DNA of 40,993 nucleotides from an uncultured Bacteroidales bacterium (GTDB lineage Bacteria > Bacteroidota > Bacteroidia > Bacteroidales > P3), in NCBI GenBank assembly GCA_946406015.1, contig CAMJJD010000016.1:1-40993 (forward strand), given 5' to 3'. The notes under the pieces were generated by a model. That model saw only the letters and a list, made by a program, of their open reading frames with translations, did no database searches and was not told the DNA's origin. Made by a program: the position numbers and the translations under genes. Below, one piece after another: positions 23,445-30,628 of this stretch. Within the stretch, counting starts at the first letter, position 1; each line of letters starts with the position of its first letter.

Positions 23445-24730
23445 AGTACCTGCTACTGGCCGCCTCGGCGACGGCCCTGTTCTTTGCCGCCTACTGGCTG
23501 CTGATGTGTAGAGAAAAGCGCCACCAGATGGTGCGTTTCTATCTGATGGGCACCCTGGTGCTGGCATTCCTGTTGCCTGCCGTCCACCTGCATATTGCAG
23601 TCCCACATCAATACGTGATGAACGAGGGTGCCACAGGCATCTTCCCAACCCTAGCATATCAGACAGCACAGACAAGTCCTACTGGGCATACAAGTCCGAC
23701 GCAGCAAGCCGACATCAACTGGCTATTCTGGCTGTGGCTGGCCGGAGCCGTCGCCGCAATAGCGGTACTGATGGTCCGGCTGGTCTCCCTTTGGCGCAGG
23801 ATGCGCGGCCTGCCCTTCGTGGAACGCGATGGCATGAAGGTGGCGTTGGTGAACGACAACACAGCCGCCTTCTCGTTCGGCAACCATATCGTGGTGGGTA
23901 CCAAAGGCTTCTCTGAAATAGAAGTGCAACAACTCGTGGGTCACGAGACGGTGCACGTTCGACAAGGCCACACCGCCGACACGCTGCTTTGCGAACTGGC
24001 CAAGGCGGTGCTGTGGTTCAACCCATTCATCTATTTATATGCGCGCGAGCTGAAGCGCGTGCACGAGTACATCGCCGACAGCGCGATGATGAGCGCCAGC
24101 TATGCCGAGCTGTTCTACCATCAGGTGAGCGGCCATCGCTACAGCCCGTTGGCTAATGGATTCGACTACCGTATGGTTCACCAGCGCATCGCCATGATGG
24201 CGCAGCAGCGCCGTCACGGGGGATGGCTCAAGCCACTGGCGGCCCTGCCCATCGTCGCCATGGTGCTGCTTGTGGCCTGTTCTCCGAAATCAAACAGTCC
24301 TCTGGTGGGCCAGTGGGAATATGTAGGCATCACGAGAGAATTCATCTATGACGATGGGAAAACCGACTTCCAGATCATGGAAGAAGAACCCGACAACACA
24401 TACCCGAGAATAAGCGACCTCAACTTCCGCGCCGACGGCACCGCGACAGTGATAGCCTGGGACGTGAGCAACTGGGTCACCGACGAAGAGAACAACGACA
24501 CAAAGACCCTTGTGCCCGGCGACATCTTCGACTACACACCCTACGCCATCGAGTGGCAAGTGGTGGCCGACACACTCCTGATGTGCAACGACAAAGGTGG
24601 CCGCGAAGCATTTCACATTGTAAGCCTCGACGACGACACGCTCGTCTTCGTCTCGAGCAGTATCTTTCATCTACAAAACAGAGGCGAAGGCCACACTCGT
24701 GAAACCTACACCTACCGCCGCAAGAAATAA
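23441..24730 (+). CDS. M56 (BlaR1-type) membrane sensor peptidase with a lipocalin-like C-terminal domain
   Basis: Predicted membrane helices lie at about residues 1-20, 30-52, 90-115 and 264-280. The zinc peptidase motif is HETVH (H168, E169, H172), and E209 in HEYIADS is the likely third ligand, as in BlaR1 and MecR1. After the last helix comes LLVACSPKS with Cys 280, which looks like a lipobox, and then a beta-rich domain of about 145 residues starting LVGQWEYVG (lipocalin-like or DUF-type fold). BlaR1 proteins carry a penicillin-binding domain there instead, so the ligand is probably different. A nonamer-repeat loop (QTSPTGHTSPTQQ, about residues 77-89) lies between helices 2 and 3. It is followed by a TonB receptor. 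Confidence 0.87.
   Translation: MKYLLLAASATALFFAAYWLLMCREKRHQMVRFYLMGTLVLAFLLPAVHLHIAVPHQYVMNEGATGIFPTLAYQTAQTSPTGHTSPTQQADINWLFWLWLAGAVAAIAVLMVRLVSLWRRMRGLPFVERDGMKVALVNDNTAAFSFGNHIVVGTKGFSEIEVQQLVGHETVHVRQGHTADTLLCELAKAVLWFNPFIYLYARELKRVHEYIADSAMMSASYAELFYHQVSGHRYSPLANGFDYRMVHQRIAMMAQQRRHGGWLKPLAALPIVAMVLLVACSPKSNSPLVGQWEYVGITREFIYDDGKTDFQIMEEEPDNTYPRISDLNFRADGTATVIAWDVSNWVTDEENNDTKTLVPGDIFDYTPYAIEWQVVADTLLMCNDKGGREAFHIVSLDDDTLVFVSSSIFHLQNRGEGHTRETYTYRRKK
23660..23708. repeat. 9-bp repeat patch inside the M56 gene
   Basis: Nine-base units with an ACAAGTCC core occur twice in register (23672-23679 and 23690-23697), with degenerate neighbours. The patch encodes the Thr-Ser-Pro-Thr-rich loop between membrane helices 2 and 3. 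Confidence 0.5.
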
Positions 24731-24748
24731 CCTAAACCTCACATAATC

Positions 24749-26947
24749 ATGAAGCGTACAGCAATCATGCTGCTGCTCCTCGAAGTGGCGGCGGGCGTGG
24801 GCTACGCCCAGACAAACGACACCATCGTTCTCGACAGCCTCTACATCCCCGAGTCGGTGCGACAGCTGGAGGAGATGGAGATCACCGCCGAGCGGCCGCT
24901 CTACAGCGTCGACGGCGAGAAGCAACTCTACAACGTCAGCGACGACCCCAGCGTGCAGACCGGCACCGCCAGCGACGCCCTGCAGAATGCCCCGGGCGTG
25001 GAGGTCGACGCCGAGGGCAACATCACCCTGCGCGGCTCGCAGAGCGTTGACGTGTGGATCGACGACCGTCCCTCGAACCTCAGCGGCGAGGCCCTGCGGC
25101 AGTACATCAAAAACCTGCCGGCCGGCGCCATCGACCGCATCGAGGTCATCACCAACCCCTCGGCGCGCTACGGGGGCGGCGGTCCGGTGGTGAACCTCGT
25201 GATGCGCCGTAAGGTGAAGCGCAACGAGTTCCTCTCGCTCGGCGCCAGTGGCAACCTGCGCCCACAGGTGTCGCCTTGGATCAGCTACGTCTATGGCGGC
25301 AAGAAGTTCTCCTTCAACGTCTACGCCGAGTACGACTATTCCCACACCTGGACCGACCAGAGCGGCAGCAACATGATGCTCACCCCGCAGGGCGACACCA
25401 GTGCCCTGCGCAGCTACACCTCGCACAGCGACGCGCGGCGCCACGGCAGCTACCTGTGGCTCAGCGGCCACTACGACATCGACACCCAGCGCACCGTCCG
25501 CCTCTGGGGTGGCGCCTATCCGTCGGTCTACTTCAACGGGAGCAACACTGAGTGCCAGTGGCGCGAGCTTATCTATGCGCCAGGCGACTACAGTTACCGC
25601 AACACCTCCGACTACCGCTTCCCGCAGGCAGGCGGCTTCGGTGGCGTGGAATACACGCGACGCTTCAACACTGATGGCGAGAAGCTGTGGCTGCAACTCG
25701 GAGGCAGCACCTTCGGCTACCACAGCAACGGCACCAACACGCGCACCTACACCGCCCTGGTCGGGCAGGACATCACCCTGCTGGACGACACCCGCAGCCG
25801 CGGTGGCCTCAGCACCTACGTCGATGCCGGCTACACGCTGCCGATAGGCAAGCTGTGGGAACTGGAGGTGGGTCTCGGCGGCGGACGCGACTTCCCGAGC
25901 AGCTATGTCTATATCTCCGACAGCCTCATCGACGGTATGACCGTACACGACGTGTTGCGGAGCATGAACAACAGCGAGAGCAGCTGGAAATACCAGGCCT
26001 ATGCCACCCTGCTGCGCCGCTTCGGCGACCTCACCGTCAAGCTGGGCATGCAGGCCGGTCGCAAGCATGTGGAGGGCACCTGGGACGGATACACCACCGC
26101 CACGGTGGACCGCACATGGACCATGCCGGTGCCGTCGGTCCACCTTACCTATCAGACCAAGAACATGCACACCTTCGCCCTCAGCTGGACGCGTCGCACA
26201 GAGACTCCAACGGCCGACGACCTCACCCCGTTCGTCAACTACTACACCGAGAGCTACGCCGTCGGCAATCCGGCGCTGATGCCCACCGTATCGCACAACC
26301 TCGAAGGACGCTGGGACAAATACTACGACGGCTTCGGTTCGGTGGGGGCCGAGCTCTACTGGCGCGCGACGCGGAACAGCATCAGCGAGATAGGCGACGT
26401 AGCCTATAGCGGCGTCCTCGGCCGCGAGGTATCATTCACCATGCCCCTCAACATCGGAGACGCCGACCTTGCCGGCGGCACGCTGAACATCACCTACCGT
26501 CCCACGGCATTCTTCAACCTGCGTCTCTCGGCTTCAGCCTACAACTACCACTATCGCCTCCAATTCCGCCCTGGTGAGTGGACCGAAGACGCCGCCTGGA
26601 GCGGCCGCCTGTGTCTCAACGCATGGGCCAAGCTGTGGGATGTGCTGCAAGTGTTCGGCACCGTGAGCTACACCACGCGGCAGATTGCACCGATGAACAT
26701 TCACGAGCCGGAGTTCCGCACCGACCTCGGCGTCAGCGCCGACCTGTTCGAGCGCCGACTGTCACTCTACCTCAACGTGAAGGATGTCTTCGGCAGCGTC
26801 GGCGAGGAGTGGCAGACCACCAACCCCTACTACCAAGGCGGCGGCCGGCGCACCTACGGCTCACAGTACGTCTCGCTCGGCCTCACCCTGCGCTTCGGCA
26901 AGATGGAGCTTGAGAGCCAGGCCCGTACCGGCAACTCAGGGAACTAA
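24749..26947 (+). CDS. TonB-dependent receptor / outer-membrane beta-barrel family protein
   Basis: The 732-residue protein has a signal peptide (about 1-21, ending GYAQ), then directly a plug domain: ASDALQNAPGVEVDAEGNITLRG, VDVWIDDRPSNLSGEALRQYI and RIEVITNPSARYGGGGPVVNLVM (residues about 70-155). The usual N-terminal carboxypeptidase-like domain of Bacteroidota receptors is absent. The rest is a barrel of the OMP_b-brl_3 type (FNVYAEYDYSHTW, HTFALSWTRRTETPTADDL). The substrate is unknown. It lies 18 bases after the M56 gene, so it is probably the main target of the BlaI-type repressor. Confidence 0.88.
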   Translation: MKRTAIMLLLLEVAAGVGYAQTNDTIVLDSLYIPESVRQLEEMEITAERPLYSVDGEKQLYNVSDDPSVQTGTASDALQNAPGVEVDAEGNITLRGSQSVDVWIDDRPSNLSGEALRQYIKNLPAGAIDRIEVITNPSARYGGGGPVVNLVMRRKVKRNEFLSLGASGNLRPQVSPWISYVYGGKKFSFNVYAEYDYSHTWTDQSGSNMMLTPQGDTSALRSYTSHSDARRHGSYLWLSGHYDIDTQRTVRLWGGAYPSVYFNGSNTECQWRELIYAPGDYSYRNTSDYRFPQAGGFGGVEYTRRFNTDGEKLWLQLGGSTFGYHSNGTNTRTYTALVGQDITLLDDTRSRGGLSTYVDAGYTLPIGKLWELEVGLGGGRDFPSSYVYISDSLIDGMTVHDVLRSMNNSESSWKYQAYATLLRRFGDLTVKLGMQAGRKHVEGTWDGYTTATVDRTWTMPVPSVHLTYQTKNMHTFALSWTRRTETPTADDLTPFVNYYTESYAVGNPALMPTVSHNLEGRWDKYYDGFGSVGAELYWRATRNSISEIGDVAYSGVLGREVSFTMPLNIGDADLAGGTLNITYRPTAFFNLRLSASAYNYHYRLQFRPGEWTEDAAWSGRLCLNAWAKLWDVLQVFGTVSYTTRQIAPMNIHEPEFRTDLGVSADLFERRLSLYLNVKDVFGSVGEEWQTTNPYYQGGGRRTYGSQYVSLGLTLRFGKMELESQARTGNSGN

Positions 26948-26986
26948 CCTCACAATAAAAAGAGAATTACGCCGTTATCGGGGAGT

Positions 26987-27838
26987 ATGGAAACAAAGAA
27001 AGTGATACTGGTCACCGGTGCCAGCAGCGGCATCGGCTTCGACACCGCGCAGACGCTGGCCCGCCAAGGGCACCGCGTCTATGCCGCCGCCCGACGGCTG
27101 GAACTTATGGAGTCCCTGAAAGCCGACGGGGTGCAGGTAATGAAACTGGATGTCACCGACGACGCCTCGATGCAGGCATGCGTCGACGCCATCATTGCCG
27201 CCGAAGGGCGCCTCGACGTACTGGTGAACAACGCCGGCTACGGATTCTTCGGCGCCATAGAGAACGTGACGATGGAGGAGGCCCGCCGACAGGTGGAGGT
27301 CAACGTCTTCGGTCTGGCACGCCTCTGCCAGCTCGTGCTACCCGTCATGCGCAAGCAGCACAGCGGCCGCATCGTCAACATCTCGTCTGTCGCCGGCAAG
27401 TCCGTCATGTACTTCGGCGGCTGGTATCATGTCACGAAATACTCGGTCGAGGCGCTGAGCGACGCCCTGCGCATGGAGATGAAGCCCTTCGGCATCGACG
27501 TGGTGCTCATCGAGCCGGGGCCCATCAAGACCGACTGGGGCATCATCGCCGCCCGTCACCTCGAGGAGTCGTGCCAAGGCACCGCCTACGAAGAGCAAGG
27601 CAAACGGTGGGCCGGCACCATGCGGTGGGCCTATGAGTCCAACTGGCTCTCCTCGCCGCGGGTCATCACCCGTGCCATCTGCCATGCCGTCAACAGTCGC
27701 CGTCCCCGCACCCGCTACCGCCGCGGCAGCGGCGCCCGCCTGATGGTGGCCGTCCACTCCCTCCTCCCCACCCGTTGCTGGGATGCCCTCATGCGCCGCA
27801 TGGCCCGCCTGAAGATAGGCACCTCCCCTGAACAATAA
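26987..27838 (+). CDS. Short-chain dehydrogenase/reductase
   Basis: This is a classical SDR of 283 residues, starting METKKVILVTGASSGIG with the TGxxxGxG cofactor loop. Other motifs are LDVTDDAS (Asp for the adenine ring), NNAGYG, NISSVAGKS (catalytic Ser near 134) and Y147-x-x-x-K151 in YHVTK, followed by IEPGPIKT. AARR after the second strand suggests a preference for NADP(H). Family members of this size act on steroids, retinoids or other hydrophobic carbonyls; the substrate here is unknown. It ends the BlaI/M56/TonB run and is closed by a strong bidirectional terminator. Confidence 0.9.
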   Translation: METKKVILVTGASSGIGFDTAQTLARQGHRVYAAARRLELMESLKADGVQVMKLDVTDDASMQACVDAIIAAEGRLDVLVNNAGYGFFGAIENVTMEEARRQVEVNVFGLARLCQLVLPVMRKQHSGRIVNISSVAGKSVMYFGGWYHVTKYSVEALSDALRMEMKPFGIDVVLIEPGPIKTDWGIIAARHLEESCQGTAYEEQGKRWAGTMRWAYESNWLSSPRVITRAICHAVNSRRPRTRYRRGSGARLMVAVHSLLPTRCWDALMRRMARLKIGTSPEQ

Positions 27839-27854
27839 CCAGAAGATTACACCC

Positions 27855-27896
27855 ATAAAAGGAAAGCCACCCCGCATGGGGTGGCTTTCCTTTTAT
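27855..27896. terminator. Bidirectional terminator between the SDR and pentapeptide genes
   Basis: A perfect 19-base inverted repeat with a 4-base loop (GCAT) has A-rich and T-rich ends (ATAAAAGG and CCTTTTAT), so it makes a G+C stem followed by T residues on both strands. It lies between two convergent stops. Confidence 0.93.
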
Positions 27897-27915
27897 CCGG
27901 CATTGCACTCCCAGC

Positions 27916-28992
27916 CTATTGGTTACGTATCTTGTTGCCCAGGATGAAGCCGAAGATACCGGTCAGCAGGATGCCGAGGGTGGTCTGCAGCACATTGAGC
28001 ATGTCGACAAAAGGCGACACATTGGACAGCACGTCGGAGTCGACGCCGGCCATATTCTTCAGACTCACACCCAAGGCGTCGATATACGCCAGCGGCGACA
28101 CCTCCTCGCTGAAGAGGAAGGCAAACAAGAAAACGGTGACGATATAGGTCAATATCATCTTAAGCATGCTCTCGCCATAGCCGAAGAAGAGGTCGGACAA
28201 CGCATTGGTGAAGATACGCCACACATTGCCCACCTTCTCCCAGAAGGGAATCTTCGGATTGCCCATATCGCTCATCATGCGGCGACGCTCCATGCGGCGC
28301 CCTTGCACATAGGCCCAGTTGGCGTCGGCGATATAGCCCTTGCCGGCCCACAGTCCGTTGAGGGTCTTGTAGATATCCTCGGCCTCATTCCAGCGGTTCT
28401 TGATGGCGTCGTCGGGACTCCAGTCCGACACCTGCCGGCTGTCGTTGGTGCGCTCGCCTGTGCCATAGTTGTGCCAGTCGACGAGGAATATGGTCCACTG
28501 CCGCTTGCTCTGCTGCACAATACGGCCCTTATACAGGTTCTCGCGCCGTATATTGGCCGCATCGCCAAAATAGGTGTTGTTCAGGCTGGAATTGCTGATG
28601 CGGGCGTGCTTGAAGATAATCACCCCCTCCATGAAGCAGCGGTAGAAGTCGCAGTAGTCGACCACCGCATCCTCGAGCGTACCCTGGTTGATGCGTGCAT
28701 AGCGGAAGTCGCTCCACACCATGTAGGCGTAGCGGAAGCGGCAATTATTCAGCTCTGCCTTGCGGAACGAGACGCTCTGCAACGTAGGCTCGTCGGCCGG
28801 ACCCGAGTGGTCGAAATCGCAGCTGTCCATCACCGCTTCGTCAAACTTGCAGTGGCGCAGATGCGCATTCTTGAAATTCACATGGGTGATTGTACAGCCC
28901 GAGAAATCGAGTCCCTCGAGGGTCATGCCGCCCAAGTCGACATCGGCGACGGTCTTCGTCGCTATCATCTGTTCCAGTTCCTGTTGTGTCAT
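27916..28992 (-). CDS. Pentapeptide-repeat protein fused to a two-helix channel-like domain
   Basis: Residues about 15-170 hold pentapeptide repeats of the A/N-F/L-x-x form (LEGLDFSGCTITHVNFKNAHLRHCKFDEAVMDSCDFDHS), which fold as a quadrilateral beta-helix. A linker with a small helical part follows (SPDDAIKNRWNEAEDIYKTLNGLWAGKGYIADANWAYVQ). The C-terminus has two hydrophobic helices (about 272-293 and 330-352, LGILLTGIFGFILGNK) arranged as in two-helix potassium-channel domains. The loop between them (SLKNMAGVDSDVL) lacks the TVGYG-type selectivity filter. An ion channel of altered selectivity, or a non-conducting relative, is possible. It is a single-gene unit between terminators. Confidence 0.8.
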   Translation of the reverse strand: MTQQELEQMIATKTVADVDLGGMTLEGLDFSGCTITHVNFKNAHLRHCKFDEAVMDSCDFDHSGPADEPTLQSVSFRKAELNNCRFRYAYMVWSDFRYARINQGTLEDAVVDYCDFYRCFMEGVIIFKHARISNSSLNNTYFGDAANIRRENLYKGRIVQQSKRQWTIFLVDWHNYGTGERTNDSRQVSDWSPDDAIKNRWNEAEDIYKTLNGLWAGKGYIADANWAYVQGRRMERRRMMSDMGNPKIPFWEKVGNVWRIFTNALSDLFFGYGESMLKMILTYIVTVFLFAFLFSEEVSPLAYIDALGVSLKNMAGVDSDVLSNVSPFVDMLNVLQTTLGILLTGIFGFILGNKIRNQ

Positions 28993-29020
28993 ATCGATAA
29001 GGTTTATGGTTTTAACAAAA

Positions 29021-29048
29021 GAAGGCCGTCCGCAGACGGACGGCCTTC
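29021..29048 (-). terminator. gdhA terminator
   Basis: A 12-base perfect stem (GAAGGCCGTCCG and its complement) around a 4-base loop is followed on the minus strand by CTTTTG. It lies 28 bases after the gdhA stop and also separates gdhA from the pentapeptide gene. Confidence 0.9.
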
Positions 29049-29076
29049 CGTATGTTGGGAATAATCCAATGCAAGA

Positions 29077-30420
29077 TTAGATGATACCCTGAGCAACCAT
29101 GGCCTTGGCAACGCGCATGAAGCCGGCGATGTTGGCGCCCTTCACGTAGTTGATGTGACCATCAGCCTCACGACCGTGCTCGACGCACATGTCGTAGATG
29201 TTGTTCATGATGGTGTGGAGGTTCTTGTCGACCTCTTCGGCAGTCCAGTTGCGGTGCTCAGCGTTCTGGCAGATTTCGAGGCCAGAGGTGGCAACACCAC
29301 CGGCGTTGACAGCCTTACCGGGGCCGAAGGGAACCTTGGCGGCCTGGATGGCGGCGATAGCGGCGGGCTGGCAACCCATGTTCGAAACCTCGGCAACATA
29401 CTTCACGCCATTGGCGAGGAGCATCTTGGCATCTTCCTCGGCGAGCTCGTTCTGGAAGGCGCAGGGCATAGCGATGTCGCACTTCACAACCCAGCTCTTC
29501 TTGCCGGCGGTGAACTTGCACTGGCCGGGGAACTTGTCGGCCATATCCTGAACCTTGTTACGGTTCGAGGCGCGCATATCGAGCATGTAGTCGATCATCT
29601 CCTTGGTGATACCGTTCTCGATCTCGCAGACACCATCGGGGCCGCTGATGGCGACGACCTTGGCACCGAGTTCGACGGCCTTGGTGGCAGCACCCCAAGC
29701 AACGTTACCGAAGCCAGAGAGGGCGATGCGCTTGCCTTCCATCTTGTCGTTCTGCTGTTTCACCATGCGCTCGACATAGTAGATGGCACCGAAACCAGTG
29801 GCCTCGGGACGGATGAGGGAACCACCCCAGCCGTAGCTCTTACCGGTCAGAGCACCAGTGCTGTGCTCGCGGGCCAGTTTCTTGTAGGCACCATAGAGGT
29901 AACCGATCTCACGGCCGCCGACACCCACGTCACCAGCGGGGCTGTCCTGATCGGGACCGATGTTGCGCCACAGCTCATACATGAAGGCCTGGCAGAAACG
30001 CATGATTTCAGCGTCGCTCTTTCCAACGGGGTCGAAGTCGGAACCACCCTTACCACCGCCGAGGGGCAGCATGGTGAGGCTGTTCTTGAAGATCTGCTCG
30101 AAGCCGAGGAACTTCAGCATGCTGACGTTCACAGCCTTGTGGAAACGCAGACCACCCTTGTAGGCGCCGAGGGCGGCGTTGAACTGCACGCGGTAGCCGA
30201 GGTTGGTGCAAACCTCACCCTTATCGTTGACCCAGGTCACGCGGAAAGTGAAGATACGGTCGGGCTCGACAATGCGCTCAACAATCTTGTTGGCCTCAAA
30301 CTCGGGGTGTTTGTTGTATTCTTCCTCGATGGTCTCAAGAACCTCGCGAACTGCCTGCAAGTACTCGTTTTCGCCCGGATGTTTGGCCTCCAGGTTGGCC
30401 ATAATTTCGTTTACTTTCAT
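29077..30420 (-). CDS. gdhA: NADP-type glutamate dehydrogenase
   Basis: This enzyme converts 2-oxoglutarate and ammonium to glutamate. The length of 447 and the motifs GGLRFHKAVN (substrate Lys), PLGGGKGGSDFDPVGKS (catalytic Lys), PAGDVGVGGREIG, GKSYGWGGSLIRPEATG and SGFGNVAW (dinucleotide fold) place it with hexameric class I enzymes of the GdhA type. The codons are more uniform than in neighbouring genes (frequent AAG, GAG, GGC, ACC), as in strongly expressed genes. It has its own promoter of consensus form and its own terminator, so it is a single-gene unit that probably responds to nitrogen supply. Confidence 0.97.
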   Translation of the reverse strand: MKVNEIMANLEAKHPGENEYLQAVREVLETIEEEYNKHPEFEANKIVERIVEPDRIFTFRVTWVNDKGEVCTNLGYRVQFNAALGAYKGGLRFHKAVNVSMLKFLGFEQIFKNSLTMLPLGGGKGGSDFDPVGKSDAEIMRFCQAFMYELWRNIGPDQDSPAGDVGVGGREIGYLYGAYKKLAREHSTGALTGKSYGWGGSLIRPEATGFGAIYYVERMVKQQNDKMEGKRIALSGFGNVAWGAATKAVELGAKVVAISGPDGVCEIENGITKEMIDYMLDMRASNRNKVQDMADKFPGQCKFTAGKKSWVVKCDIAMPCAFQNELAEEDAKMLLANGVKYVAEVSNMGCQPAAIAAIQAAKVPFGPGKAVNAGGVATSGLEICQNAEHRNWTAEEVDKNLHTIMNNIYDMCVEHGREADGHINYVKGANIAGFMRVAKAMVAQGII

Positions 30421-30465
30421 AATATTGAATACTTTAAATGAATTAATTATTTAGATTCAGTTCGG

Positions 30466-30496
30466 CAAATATACAACTTAAATTTGATTGGACAAA
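30466..30496 (-). promoter_or_regulatory. gdhA promoter (Bacteroidota -33/-7 type)
   Basis: The minus strand has TTTG (30493-30496), 19 bases, then TATATTTG (30466-30473), an exact match to the TTTG-N19-TAnnTTTG consensus. The leader to the ATG would be about 40 bases. Confidence 0.85.
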
Positions 30497-30549
30497 ATAA
30501 TTTTAAAATTATTTCAAAAAGCACGCCCGCATGCATCCCTCTTCTCCAC

Positions 30550-30615
30550 AGTCGTTTCATTGACGTTCTTCTGACGTTCTTCACAAAATCAAGAAGAACG
30601 TTACATTAAGAACAA
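30550..30615. repeat. 11-bp tandem units with inverted copy after nadB
   Basis: TGACGTTCTTC occurs twice in tandem (30561-30571 and 30572-30582), preceded by a degenerate unit AGTCGTTTCAT. A reverse copy, GAAGAACGT, lies at 30593-30601, giving a 9-base stem around 10 bases. No T-run follows on the minus strand, so this is probably a repeat rather than a simple terminator of nadB. Confidence 0.65.
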
Positions 30616-30628
30616 TAGAAACAGGCAA

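Noticed and set aside
23046-24730. Beta-lactam resistance operon
   Set aside because: BlaI- and BlaR-like proteins are present, but there is no beta-lactamase and the sensor lacks a penicillin-binding domain.
24671-26296. 541-residue open frame on the minus strand opposite the TonB receptor
   Set aside because: The opposite strand has a signal peptide, plug and barrel motifs. This frame is rich in Val, Ala and Gly with no family features.
29155-30441. 428-residue open frame opposite gdhA
   Set aside because: It arises from the biased codons of gdhA; gdhA motifs, promoter and terminator are all clear on the minus strand.
30550-30601. Intrinsic terminator of nadB
   Set aside because: A hairpin can form, but no run of T follows on the minus strand. 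The tandem 11-mers fit a repeat better.
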